A program made the translations under genes and the position numbers. The notes below the pieces were generated by a model. The model was not told where the DNA came from. It saw only the letters and a program-made list of their open reading frames with translations, and ran no database searches. A stretch of 64,000 nucleotides of DNA from Desulfomonilia bacterium (GTDB lineage: Bacteria > Desulfobacterota > Desulfomonilia > UBA1062), in assembly GCA_036567785.1 (NCBI GenBank), contig DATCTV010000035.1:1-64000 (forward strand), given 5' to 3'. This document shows positions 17,627 through 26,352 of this stretch, one piece after another (positions within the stretch are counted from its first letter, which is position 1; each line of letters opens with the position of its first letter).

Positions 17627-18750
17627 CGAAGTATCGAACGCCTCCTGTGTTCATCAAATGCATATTTCAACTCGTCAATATTTGCCTGACCGTAATCGTT
17701 TAATATTGCTCTGGCGATTGCAATAATCATCATTGCCTCGCCTGCAACGCTTGCGGCAGGCACTGCGCAGTAATCGGAGCGTTCATATTGCGCCTTCACT
17801 TCCGCACCGCTTCTGATGTCAATTGAATTTAGCCCCTTGATAAGCGTTGGAATAGGTTTCATCGTGCATGTGACGATAATATTCTCTCCGTTTGAAATGC
17901 CGCCTTCAATACCGCCTGCATTGTTCGTTCCCCTTTTGCCTCCTGCGTATATTTCATCATGAAGAACAGAGCCTCTCATCTCACCCGACAGTGTACCCTT
18001 TCCAATCTGTACAGCTTTAATCGCAGGAATGGACATCATGAATGCGGATATCATCGTATCCAGCCTCTTGTCCCACTGTGCGGATGAGCCGATGCCGGCA
18101 GGAAGCCCTGTGACCTCTATCCTGAAATTTCCACCCAGGGTGTCACCATCCTTGATGGCCTTTTCAATTTCCTTTTCCATTTCTTCCGATGCCGCCGGGT
18201 CAGGACAGAAAACACTCGATGCGTCTCTTTTCATTATATCAAACTCACCATCGAACCTCGCCTTCCCTATTCCTGTGACGAAGCCGTAAACCTCGATGCC
18301 GAGCACTTTTAACAGGCACCTTAAAAATCCGCCCGCGGCAACCCTTCCTGCTGTTTCTCTTGCGCTGCTCCTTTCCAGGACATTGCGCAAATCCTTGTGG
18401 CCGAACCTTATTGCGCCTGACAAGTCCGCATGCCCGGGTCTGGGCGTATAAAGTTCTTTTCCCGGAATTATGCTGAAAGGGTCCATAAAACTTTTCCAGT
18501 TTTCAAAATCGACATTCCACACAGCTAGAAGTACCGGGCTTCCCAGAGTTATGCCGCCGCGAATACCGGACAGGACATCAACCTTGTCTTTTTCTATCTT
18601 CATCCGTCCGCCACGGCCGTAACCCATTTGCCGCCTGGCAAGGTCGTTATCAACAGCCTCTTTTGAAATCTCGAGTCCCGCAGGTATCCCGTCAAGAAAG
18701 GCAAATATTCCCCTGCCGTGTGATTCTCCAGCCGTATAGAATGTCAGCAT
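17623..18750 (-). CDS. aroC: Chorismate synthase
   Basis: A 375-residue chorismate synthase, which eliminates phosphate from EPSP to give chorismate using reduced FMN. Seen are the N-terminal TAGESHGRG with its catalytic histidine, RRQMGYGRGGRM, the RPGHADLSGAIRFG segment, and the RSSARETAGRVAAG FMN-binding region. It is the first gene of the minus-strand aroC-aroKB-TPR-aroQ run. A GGAGG lies 12 bases upstream and a nearer AAAAGG is also present. Confidence 0.95.
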   Translation of the reverse strand: MLTFYTAGESHGRGIFAFLDGIPAGLEISKEAVDNDLARRQMGYGRGGRMKIEKDKVDVLSGIRGGITLGSPVLLAVWNVDFENWKSFMDPFSIIPGKELYTPRPGHADLSGAIRFGHKDLRNVLERSSARETAGRVAAGGFLRCLLKVLGIEVYGFVTGIGKARFDGEFDIMKRDASSVFCPDPAASEEMEKEIEKAIKDGDTLGGNFRIEVTGLPAGIGSSAQWDKRLDTMISAFMMSIPAIKAVQIGKGTLSGEMRGSVLHDEIYAGGKRGTNNAGGIEGGISNGENIIVTCTMKPIPTLIKGLNSIDIRSGAEVKAQYERSDYCAVPAASVAGEAMMIIAIARAILNDYGQANIDELKYAFDEHRRRSILR

Positions 18751-18884
18751 GGCCTTTTACCGCCTCCGAATTTCTTTATTGGAATCTAATACAGATATAA
18801 CCCCATAGGCAACAAAGGGAATACTAAAAAAGGAATAAATATGAGAAATTGTTTTTTCGATTACCGGCATCCACTTTTGGGCAT

Positions 18885-19514
18885 TCATCCATTTACAATA
18901 CCCAGAATCTCATCAAGCGAATCTATCGAGCTTTCATGCCTTTCACCTTTACCTCGGAATATATGGCAGGCGTCATAGCCCGCTTTTACAGGCGCCATGA
19001 AATCATGATGAATGCTGTCGCCCACATGGATGAATGGACCTGCAACATTCTCGAGCCTGCTGAAGGCGTATGGGCCCGACTTGAGCATATTCCAGTCATC
19101 AGGGAGTGAAACTACAAGGTCAAAATAGGGGTTCAACCCGCCTCTGCTCATCTCTTCATCAAGAAAGAGCCTTGTTGCGTTTGAAAATATTATAAGCTTG
19201 AAACCCTGCTGCTTAAGCCTGCTGAGGGTCGGTATGACATCGCTGTAAAGCGCTATGCGATGGGAGAAATTTCTGATTATTTCATCTGCATCTTCATCAA
19301 GCCCGAAATGTTTAAGCCAGAAAGGAAGCTGGTAATATCTGATTGACCTGTCTCCTATAATCTCGTAGGCGTTCCGGCATATAAATCTCGCCGCTTCTTC
19401 AGGGATCTTATAGCTCCGAGATACACTTGAAGGAACCCCCTCTTCCCAGACGGCATCGACGAATGTACGGGTGGTAAGAGTCCCGTCCAGGTCGAAGGAT
19501 ATTGCCCTGTTCAT
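18885..19514 (-). CDS. HAD superfamily hydrolase
   Basis: A 209-residue cytoplasmic HAD phosphatase. Motif I is FDLDGTLTT near the N-terminus, motif II is IIFSNAT, the motif III lysine is in LKSGPYAF, and motif IV is HVGDSIHHDF. The ATG at 19514 is preferred since the HAD fold begins right after it; an in-frame start at 19583 would overlap the upstream gene by 35 bases. The substrate cannot be told. It follows a phosphoribosyltransferase gene on the same strand, hinting at nucleotide salvage. Confidence 0.85.
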   Translation of the reverse strand: MNRAISFDLDGTLTTRTFVDAVWEEGVPSSVSRSYKIPEEAARFICRNAYEIIGDRSIRYYQLPFWLKHFGLDEDADEIIRNFSHRIALYSDVIPTLSRLKQQGFKLIIFSNATRLFLDEEMSRGGLNPYFDLVVSLPDDWNMLKSGPYAFSRLENVAGPFIHVGDSIHHDFMAPVKAGYDACHIFRGKGERHESSIDSLDEILGIVNG

Positions 19515-19548
19515 TTTATCTTTTTTATGTCCTTTAGCACTGACATGA

Positions 19549-20220
19549 TCAGAGAAGGTGCCATGCCCCGTCGCGCTCTTCAATCTCTCCCGATATGCTC
19601 ATGTCCGAGAGCGCTTTTTCGATATCCCGCGTGGCTATCTCCAGGTTCATTGAATCTTCAAGTATCCCTATTATCTCTTCAATTGTAGCACCGCCTGTTA
19701 TCTGGAGAGCTTTCTCGGTAAATATGACCAGGTCTTCATGCTTGGACCACGGGAACAGCACCCACCGCCAGTCATCCATGACCCTGGGACAGAAATCCGC
19801 CTTGAATCTGCTGTCCTTTTTACTGACAAGAACCGCTGTTTTTATATCTCCAACCTTTGAACTCAGGTAGTTTACAACCGCATTCATGGTCATGCCTTCA
19901 TCGCTGACATCATCGACAACAAGCACTTTCTTATCGGTAAGGTTGATTTCCGGGAGCGGATATATCAGTATCGGATTTTCAGTAATTGTCATATCGCCTG
20001 TCAGATGACCCATCTGGAATGTACATATATGTTTTTTCTGAAGGTAATCGAGCAGTATTCTTGCAGGGACAAGCCCTCCCCTTGCAACCGCAATAACCAC
20101 ATCAGGGTCATAGCCTGTCTCGTTGAGATTCAAATAGACATCCCAGACTAGATTTTCCAGGTCATCCCAGGTTATGTTTATCGCTTTTGGAAAATTGCTT
20201 TTCTTATTGTTCAAGTCCAT
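19549..20220 (-). CDS. Purine-type phosphoribosyltransferase
   Basis: A 223-residue type I phosphoribosyltransferase. The PRPP-binding motif is VLVVDDVSDEGMTM, with an upstream VVIAVARGGLVPA loop and a hood/aromatic stretch DDWRWVLFPWSKHED. The core resembles xanthine-guanine or hypoxanthine enzymes. A C-terminal extension of about 60 residues (after FTEKAL) is helical and looks like a small wHTH or lid. The start at 20220 is chosen because GGGGAG sits 6 bases upstream while the ATG at 20226 abuts it. Confidence 0.8.
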   Translation of the reverse strand: MDLNNKKSNFPKAINITWDDLENLVWDVYLNLNETGYDPDVVIAVARGGLVPARILLDYLQKKHICTFQMGHLTGDMTITENPILIYPLPEINLTDKKVLVVDDVSDEGMTMNAVVNYLSSKVGDIKTAVLVSKKDSRFKADFCPRVMDDWRWVLFPWSKHEDLVIFTEKALQITGGATIEEIIGILEDSMNLEIATRDIEKALSDMSISGEIEERDGAWHLL

Positions 20221-20276
20221 TTTCATCTCCCCCCATTTCTATCCTCAACTGCTGTTTGTCTGTCTCCACTGATTCT

Positions 20277-21122
20277 CTAATTGAAATTCGTTCTAGGTGA
20301 ACCCAATTTTCCCCCGATAGAGATCCTGACATTTTCATTTCCTGACGATCCGAGAAAAGACCTGTAAGCTGGTGAAAGCCTCAGACCGACTACAAAATTA
20401 AGGTCAGAGTTCTCAATACTGTCCCCCATTTTCATATCGCCGCGCATATTGCCCGAAACATCGTTCCCTGACAGATCAGCCTTGGAGATTTTCAATAATC
20501 CCTTATCCATATCCGCCTTCAGCTCAAACTTACTGAACGGGATGGCAGCAATAGGAAAGCCCGGTATGTTAATCGGTATCTGACCGTTGTCGACAAGGAG
20601 GTTTATTTCACCTTTTGATCTTTCAGGTTCTTTCTTTATGTATGTAACATCCACCTCGCCGCTCACTGTACCAGACAACTCCTCGAGCTTTTTGGAAAAA
20701 TGCCTCACTACTGCCAGTTCGAACTTCTTCATGCTCAGATCGACATCAATCCTGTTCCCGATCTTTAAAAAGGTCGTGGCAATGCGCCCTTTGAGCGAAC
20801 CCTTCCCTTCCGTCATTTTAACGCCCAGAGCGAACCGGCCGATGAACAGGGGGAGTATCTTCGGTTTTAATGTCAGGCTGTCCATGACATGCTCATCAGA
20901 TATATCAAGTCCGATCATCGTCCATCCTATAGGCAATGCGGGCTTAATCGCGTTTATGGAAACATCCATGTCAATGACCCTGCTCAAAGCATCTTCGAAT
21001 TTCGGCTTTAATGCATAATAGGGAAACAGCAGATATGAAAACAGCAGAACACAGAAAACCCCATAGACAATATAAAGAGTTTTCTTCCAGAAATTGGGTT
21101 TTGCTGCAGTTGCATTATCCAT
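20277..21122 (-). CDS. gspN: Type II secretion system protein GspN
   Basis: A 281-residue protein with a single N-terminal membrane helix (about 14-32) and a periplasmic domain typical of the GspN family as found in deltaproteobacteria (PYYALKPKFEDALS, a central region of repeated beta strands, and ISIGGKLGSPRTNFN at the end). It belongs to the inner-membrane part of the type II secretion machine. It overlaps gspM by 8 bases and is the last gene of the gsp run. Confidence 0.82.
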   Translation of the reverse strand: MDNATAAKPNFWKKTLYIVYGVFCVLLFSYLLFPYYALKPKFEDALSRVIDMDVSINAIKPALPIGWTMIGLDISDEHVMDSLTLKPKILPLFIGRFALGVKMTEGKGSLKGRIATTFLKIGNRIDVDLSMKKFELAVVRHFSKKLEELSGTVSGEVDVTYIKKEPERSKGEINLLVDNGQIPINIPGFPIAAIPFSKFELKADMDKGLLKISKADLSGNDVSGNMRGDMKMGDSIENSDLNFVVGLRLSPAYRSFLGSSGNENVRISIGGKLGSPRTNFN

Positions 21123-21684
21123 TTATCTGCACCTGAAAAGTGACATCTATGGTTTTATCCTTCTCCGATTTTCTTAGATTGAAACGATTGAACTTCAGAT
21201 TGGTCGGCGAAGTATCAATACCATATAAAAATCCTATCAGATCTCCTTCGGAAACCCCCTTGATCCTTATTTCCACAGCCTCTCTCTTGTTGTCGGCCAG
21301 TGTCACAGGTTTCATATACTCTATTTTGTCCTTGATATTCTGTTTCCCGGCAAGATCCTCAAGGTATCCGAATACGGTGAAATCACCCCTCGACGCCCGG
21401 CTGCTTGCATTTGCGGATTCAATCGCCTTAATCTTCGAACCGATTTCATATACCTTATTTAACTGCTTTTCCTTAATATCAATATTTTTCTCCATCCTGG
21501 CATTGAGCCTTCCCAGTGGAAGCATGACGAATATAACCAGAATAAAGATCATGGCAAAACAGCAGCCTGCAAAAAGGTATTGTTTCTCTCTCCTGGTAAG
21601 CTTCTGATTCAGCTTGTCATTCAATTCATCCTTTAACTTGATCACACCATTCAGATTAATGGCATCCTTCAGATTAATTTTCAT
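21115..21684 (-). CDS. gspM: Type II secretion system protein GspM
   Basis: A 189-residue bitopic membrane protein: short cytoplasmic N-terminus rich in lysine and asparagine, one membrane helix (about 36-58, FAGCCFAMIFILVIFVMLP), a coiled-coil segment and a periplasmic ferredoxin-like domain. GspM partners GspL in the inner-membrane platform. Position between gspL and gspN and overlap with both support the call, since the sequence family is poorly conserved. Confidence 0.8.
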   Translation of the reverse strand: MKINLKDAINLNGVIKLKDELNDKLNQKLTRREKQYLFAGCCFAMIFILVIFVMLPLGRLNARMEKNIDIKEKQLNKVYEIGSKIKAIESANASSRASRGDFTVFGYLEDLAGKQNIKDKIEYMKPVTLADNKREAVEIRIKGVSEGDLIGFLYGIDTSPTNLKFNRFNLRKSEKDKTIDVTFQVQING

Positions 21685-23183
21685 TTTGGACCGCCCATGG
21701 AACAGGTTAATTTGAATATGACCTTCTGATCATTTTTGTTTACATTTGCGGATATGATTTTCACTTCCCTTATAAACGGGATCTTAGAAATGCCTGATTT
21801 GATTTTTTCGACATTTTCATATGAATCCGTCGTGCCTGAGATAGTCAGCGCACTTTCATCAAGTGTCAGGGAATCAATTACCGTATTCAGATCCGCCGGA
21901 ATCTTTTCGCTCAGTTCTCTCATAACGGCAAGGGGCGATTGTCCTGCACCTGCACCGGTTCCATATTCGGAATTGAGGGTTTTGAGCCTTTGCTCAAGCT
22001 GAATAACAGGGTCTACCATCGGGGACCCGGGCGGCATAAGCATTGCAAACTGTTTTTTTACCTGCGCATCAAGCTTGTGGCTGATCCGGCTTTTCAGAAC
22101 AGTGTCCGCCGTATAGCCGATACCCCACAGCACGACAAGAATGACGGCTGCCTTTACCCAGACACCGAATTGTGCCTTCAATTTTCCCAGTTGAGCTGTA
22201 AAAGGATTGGCGTTTTGATAGAAATTCACCATGTCGACCTTGTCTTCACCCCTGAAGGCAAGTGATACGGACATGAACGAGAGCATCATGTCCTTTGTCG
22301 AGCCGTCATATATGATACCTTTAAAGGACGGCTGGCTGTTGTATATTTCCGAACTCTCGAGCATTGTGGAAAAATCGTTAATGCAGGTGGCATAACCGGC
22401 AGGTATCGCTATATAGTTCTCAACCTCCCGCGGAATCTTATACAGAGATATCATCACTTCCATTATAAGCCTGTCGAGATGGCCGCCTCCGTCAATACCT
22501 GTTTCCATGGCTTTTTCGAATGCGTCGTTTATGCTTATCGCCATATCTTTCGCCACAGACTCCAGAAGCATTTCAAAACCCTGAGGCAGAGAACCCATAT
22601 GCTTGACCACATTTCCGTGTAATATACAGATGGATGTGTCTCTCCATCCCATATGGATTACGACGTATCCCTTTTCTTCTCCCAGATTGAATATGTTCCT
22701 GGCCCCGGCTCCTATTGCCGATGAAGGGGCTTCCAGGACTTCGGGATCAATTCCCGCGTTCCTTAAGCCCGATACTATTTTTTCAACCTCTGTCTTTCTG
22801 GCCGCAGCAGCCTCGATGAGAGTCTCACCTGCATCATCCTTGCCGACTATTACGAAATCAACCTTAAGGTCATCCCCGACAGGGAGCAGAGTCTCCGCCT
22901 CCGGGCCAACCGTCTCCGCAATCTTCTTTCTGTCGGTGAAAGGCCTTTTCATCTGGCGGTACATGACATACTGGCCTGATAATGCGGTTATGTTTTTTTC
23001 TGCACGAAAACCAATCTCGGAAATAAGCGATTTGACGTCTTCTTCAAAGCTCTTGACAGGACGGCCGTGAGCAACATCTCTCCTTCGTCTTATAAGCTTC
23101 TCAATGGTGGATTCTCCAGAGTTAAAAAGGCATGCCTGTATTTCGGTATCGTCTCCGTAAACACCCAGAGAGTATCTTGCCAT
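21681..23183 (-). CDS. gspL: Type II secretion system protein GspL
   Basis: A 500-residue GspL: cytoplasmic actin-like/PilM-like domain (1 to about 330; VVIHMGWRDTSICIL is a nucleotide-loop-like strand), a membrane helix (about 345-365, VKAAVILVVLWGIGYTADTV) and a periplasmic ferredoxin-like domain resembling PilN. GspL links the GspE ATPase to GspF and GspM. It begins 20 bases after gspK. Confidence 0.85.
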   Translation of the reverse strand: MARYSLGVYGDDTEIQACLFNSGESTIEKLIRRRRDVAHGRPVKSFEEDVKSLISEIGFRAEKNITALSGQYVMYRQMKRPFTDRKKIAETVGPEAETLLPVGDDLKVDFVIVGKDDAGETLIEAAAARKTEVEKIVSGLRNAGIDPEVLEAPSSAIGAGARNIFNLGEEKGYVVIHMGWRDTSICILHGNVVKHMGSLPQGFEMLLESVAKDMAISINDAFEKAMETGIDGGGHLDRLIMEVMISLYKIPREVENYIAIPAGYATCINDFSTMLESSEIYNSQPSFKGIIYDGSTKDMMLSFMSVSLAFRGEDKVDMVNFYQNANPFTAQLGKLKAQFGVWVKAAVILVVLWGIGYTADTVLKSRISHKLDAQVKKQFAMLMPPGSPMVDPVIQLEQRLKTLNSEYGTGAGAGQSPLAVMRELSEKIPADLNTVIDSLTLDESALTISGTTDSYENVEKIKSGISKIPFIREVKIISANVNKNDQKVIFKLTCSMGGPK

Positions 23184-23203
23184 ATTTGAGTCGCTCCCCT
23201 TGT

Positions 23204-24220
23204 TTAATATATTTTATAATATACTATTTGCGGGGTACCATTATCAATCACAAAGAGCTTTGCTTTTGTATTAATCGTAGCACCAGTTGATACTATGGTA
23301 CCTTTGATGTCCACACTGAACATGGTGCTTTGTATGTCAAGCATCGCCTTCAGTTTGGCAGCCTCATTCGGGTCTTCCACCAGCGTATCGTAATTCGGGA
23401 TGCATTTAAGCACTTCATCTGTTTTTTTAAACGGTCTGCAGTCAATGATCTGTTCGGCAGTCATTTCATCAATCCTTGGGGCAAGGCACATCAGCACCTC
23501 TTTCGAAGCGGTATTCAAATTTACTACACCCTTGCCCATTGAATTTGTCCCGGCCGTTATGAACTGTCCTATGCCCTTGTAGTCTTCTGTACCGTAATAC
23601 CATTCCTTTTTCATGCCTTTGACCAGAAGGATTTCTTCCGGCGAGTCCATTGGACCGTCCTTGCAGTCGTAAGGCTCGTCCAGCGTCTTGTAATAATCAT
23701 CCTCAGCACCGCCGTTCGGCTGAGGTTCATTATCAATGTCGATCCAGTCACAAATACTGTTAATAAGATCATCAGCCTCTTTGTCAGATATATCTATCTT
23801 AAGGACATCAATCATCAGTCTCTTAAGCTGTGCCGCCCTGAATTCATTCTTTTTATATATGTCGCCATCAAGTTCGACCAGGCTGTTTATATCGAGCTTG
23901 GAACACTCGTCTGTAATTTTTCCTTCTATGTTCATATCTTCAAGACTGCCGCTCGCCACCATCATGAATTGAGAAAACTTGGCCCAGTCTTCATCATCAG
24001 CATCATATTCGTTGTCGTCATCAGCCAGTATGGACATTGCAGCCTCAACCCCTGCGCTTCCCAGATACTGCAACTGGAGGGAATCCCTGAAATTATAGGC
24101 AAGCGCCCGGTCCATGCCCTGATCGGATTTGAAATTGAATATGAGTATGTAGAACAGCGCACATACAGCCAGCACAAGAATAAGCACCACCCCTTTTTTA
24201 TCCTTGATCAGCGGTCTCAT
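23204..24220 (-). CDS. gspK: Type II secretion system minor pseudopilin GspK
   Basis: A 338-residue minor pseudopilin that caps the pseudopilus. It starts with a short basic leader followed by a hydrophobic helix (GVVLILVLAVCALFYILIF), and contains the helix-hairpin-helix-like SPEEILLVKGM and LNTASKEVLMCLAP segments typical of GspK. The usual glutamate at +5 of the mature pilin is absent, which is normal for GspK. Its start overlaps gspJ by four bases. Confidence 0.87.
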   Translation of the reverse strand: MRPLIKDKKGVVLILVLAVCALFYILIFNFKSDQGMDRALAYNFRDSLQLQYLGSAGVEAAMSILADDDNEYDADDEDWAKFSQFMMVASGSLEDMNIEGKITDECSKLDINSLVELDGDIYKKNEFRAAQLKRLMIDVLKIDISDKEADDLINSICDWIDIDNEPQPNGGAEDDYYKTLDEPYDCKDGPMDSPEEILLVKGMKKEWYYGTEDYKGIGQFITAGTNSMGKGVVNLNTASKEVLMCLAPRIDEMTAEQIIDCRPFKKTDEVLKCIPNYDTLVEDPNEAAKLKAMLDIQSTMFSVDIKGTIVSTGATINTKAKLFVIDNGTPQIVYYKIY

Positions 24221-25038
24221 TCCTGCTTTTCCCCGCTTGCCGGCAGCTGCATCTTTGCAATCACCGGATACGCAACCCCGGTAAACGCATATTTATCATT
24301 GCCGTTTTTAAATGTTATTGTGATCTTGATTAAAGACGGCAGTGTTGGGGGAGACATGCTTGTTGCATCCCACTCATCGCTTTCTTTCCCGCTTTTGTCA
24401 TAATAGACTATATTCATGGAAACAACGTTCTCTGCTATTTCCATCCCGGGATTTTTCCCTGAGTCGGTTATCCCGTCATGGGGTTTATTGTCCTCGCGTC
24501 TTATCAGCAAATAGAGTTCCTTGTTGTCAGGGTCTTCCTTAAGCTCGTAGTCAACCTCGTTTACGATACCGCTTATATCGCCAAGACCGATATCGCTCGT
24601 GGTCGTGAAATATATCTTGTCGGTATCATTTGTCCCGTCATTCTCATTCTTTCCTATAAACCTGTATTTCTGGGCAAGTTCGTTGGCCTTTTCATTTTTC
24701 TTGAGGTCTTCGTCCAATATCAGATACGGTGAAAAATATATGCAGTTCAGGTCCTTAATCATCCGGTCCAGACAAAGCCTCGCCATCTGGTAAACTTCCG
24801 TCTGGGCAGCTACCGTGCTTGTCACCTTATGCGACTGGTAGAATGTGACGTAGACCGTACCCATGACAACAATGGATATGGCAATCGCGAGCATTACCTC
24901 TATCAGGGTAAAGCCCTTTCTTCTTGATTTCTCTTCTATTTCTGTCATGCGGAAGTTCGTCGATAACGGCTCAATCACACCGGCGTAATCGTCATTGAAG
25001 TCGGCGCATGAATCGAGATTGTCTCTGTCAGCTTGCAT
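24217..25038 (-). CDS. gspJ: Type II secretion system minor pseudopilin GspJ
   Basis: A pseudopilin with the prepilin peptidase site RRKG/FTLIEVML and a hydrophobic helix. The open frame reaches ATG 25038, overlapping gspI by 11 bases, which would give an unusually long leader of 41 residues; an internal ATG at 24948 would give a 12-residue leader more like other prepilins. Neither has a clear ribosome site. The longer form is listed because the overlap pattern matches the neighbours and the frame stays open. Confidence 0.82.
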   Translation of the reverse strand: MQADRDNLDSCADFNDDYAGVIEPLSTNFRMTEIEEKSRRKGFTLIEVMLAIAISIVVMGTVYVTFYQSHKVTSTVAAQTEVYQMARLCLDRMIKDLNCIYFSPYLILDEDLKKNEKANELAQKYRFIGKNENDGTNDTDKIYFTTTSDIGLGDISGIVNEVDYELKEDPDNKELYLLIRREDNKPHDGITDSGKNPGMEIAENVVSMNIVYYDKSGKESDEWDATSMSPPTLPSLIKITITFKNGNDKYAFTGVAYPVIAKMQLPASGEKQE

Positions 25039-25405
25039 ATATAAAAGTTATGATCTTATTCTGGTAGGCATCTTTGCCTGTTCCAAATTTCACTGTAAGC
25101 GTATATTTGTAGTAGGCGGCTAATGGTGTAGCCTCAATATCTTCTATGTATGTATATCCCGGGTAATCCGCTCCGAAATCTCCGCTTTTCTGTCCCGGCG
25201 TCGGCTTCTCCTGATTAATCCCGGCCTTGACCTCGGAGATATGCTTTTCCGCAAGAAGTGTTGCTGTTGTTATGAACTTTGACTGCGAGCACATTTTTAT
25301 GCCCTCGGCCTCCGCCTCCAGAAGAGCCATGAATGTAATGCTTAGAAAAACCATCGCAATCATTACTTCAAGCAGGCTGAATCCTTTGCTGCTATTGCTT
25401 GCCAT
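25028..25405 (-). CDS. gspI: Type II secretion system minor pseudopilin GspI
   Basis: A pseudopilin of about 125 residues with leader MASNSSKG, cleavage before FSLLEVMIAM (Glu at +5) and a hydrophobic helix. The ATG at 25405 is chosen because it gives a normal 8-residue leader and overlaps gspH by 14 bases; an earlier start at 25495 would add 30 residues with no prepilin precedent. Confidence 0.87.
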   Translation of the reverse strand: MASNSSKGFSLLEVMIAMVFLSITFMALLEAEAEGIKMCSQSKFITTATLLAEKHISEVKAGINQEKPTPGQKSGDFGADYPGYTYIEDIEATPLAAYYKYTLTVKFGTGKDAYQNKIITFIYAS

Positions 25406-25910
25406 ATCCCATCTCGATATAACTGTCGTGAACCTTGAATTTGCCTGAAAACGGCTTGACTTCCAGCGTATATATTTTGTCGCCGCTTCCTTCAAGATAA
25501 ATAAGGCTCTTCTCGATTATTCCGTCTGTGTTTACCTTGATATCGGCCTTGCCCTGTTCTTTTTTCGGCTGATTCATGGTCTTGACGCCCTTGATTTCGA
25601 TTGAACCAGGAAGTTTGATCTTCTTTTCCAGCTCGGGTTCTTTTCCCGAACTCTCAGGTACCGGGTAAAAACCGACCGTCTTGTTATCGATATCATACTG
25701 GATATAACAGGGTTTATGCTGGTTTACCGCAAAGGACTTGGTATTGAGATACAGGCCTTCCAGCATCCTCTGTGCCACGTCAATATCGGAATTGGTCAGA
25801 CTGGTTATTATACGGGGGGCTGCATATCCAAGAACAATGCTGATGATCGCCATAACGATCATCAGCTCAAGGAGAGTAAACCCTTTACTGGGTCCGTTCC
25901 TGCGACTCAC
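25392..25910 (-). CDS. gspH: Type II secretion system minor pseudopilin GspH
   Basis: A 172-residue pseudopilin with leader MSRRNGPSKG, cleavage before FTLLELMIVM (Glu at +5), and the GspH/FimT-type globular domain. It starts 26 bases inside the end of gspG and ends inside gspI, so expression is probably coupled. Confidence 0.87.
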   Translation of the reverse strand: MSRRNGPSKGFTLLELMIVMAIISIVLGYAAPRIITSLTNSDIDVAQRMLEGLYLNTKSFAVNQHKPCYIQYDIDNKTVGFYPVPESSGKEPELEKKIKLPGSIEIKGVKTMNQPKKEQGKADIKVNTDGIIEKSLIYLEGSGDKIYTLEVKPFSGKFKVHDSYIEMGYGKQ

Positions 25911-26337
25911 TTTCCCAGTTCCCTATTATTTTGCTCTGATCTCCGCCCGGACCGTCAGGACCGTAAGAGAATATATCGACACCATTCACATTATGGGTTC
26001 CGGGATTCAAGTACATATATTCATTTCCCCAGGGATCTTTGGGCACTTTCCCCTTTTCAAGATAACCGCCTTCTTTCCAGTTCTTGGGAATATTGCCCAC
26101 AACAGGCTTTTCCACAAGGGCCTTGAGGCCCTGTTCGGTCGACGGATATTCAAAGTTTTCCAGTTTGTAGAGTTTGAGTGCATCTTCAAGGGTCTGTATC
26201 TGAATTTTTGTCTGGTTTATCCTTGCCTTCTCAGGTTCCTTCATCAGATTTGTTGCGACAAATGTGACGAGAATGCCAAGAATAACCACAACCACAAGCA
26301 ATTCGATAAGTGTAAATCCTCTTTTGTCAGTCTGCAT
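25885..26337 (-). CDS. gspG: Type II secretion system major pseudopilin GspG
   Basis: A 150-residue major pseudopilin with leader MQTDKRG, cleavage before FTLIELLVVVVILG, and the family's C-terminal calcium-binding region (YPSTEQGLKALVEKP, GGYLEKGKVPKDPWGNEY and FSYGPDGPGG). It forms the shaft of the pseudopilus. It lies 15 bases after gspF. Confidence 0.94.
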   Translation of the reverse strand: MQTDKRGFTLIELLVVVVILGILVTFVATNLMKEPEKARINQTKIQIQTLEDALKLYKLENFEYPSTEQGLKALVEKPVVGNIPKNWKEGGYLEKGKVPKDPWGNEYMYLNPGTHNVNGVDIFSYGPDGPGGDQSKIIGNWESESQERTQ

Positions 26338-26352
26338 TCTCTTCCCCCTTCT

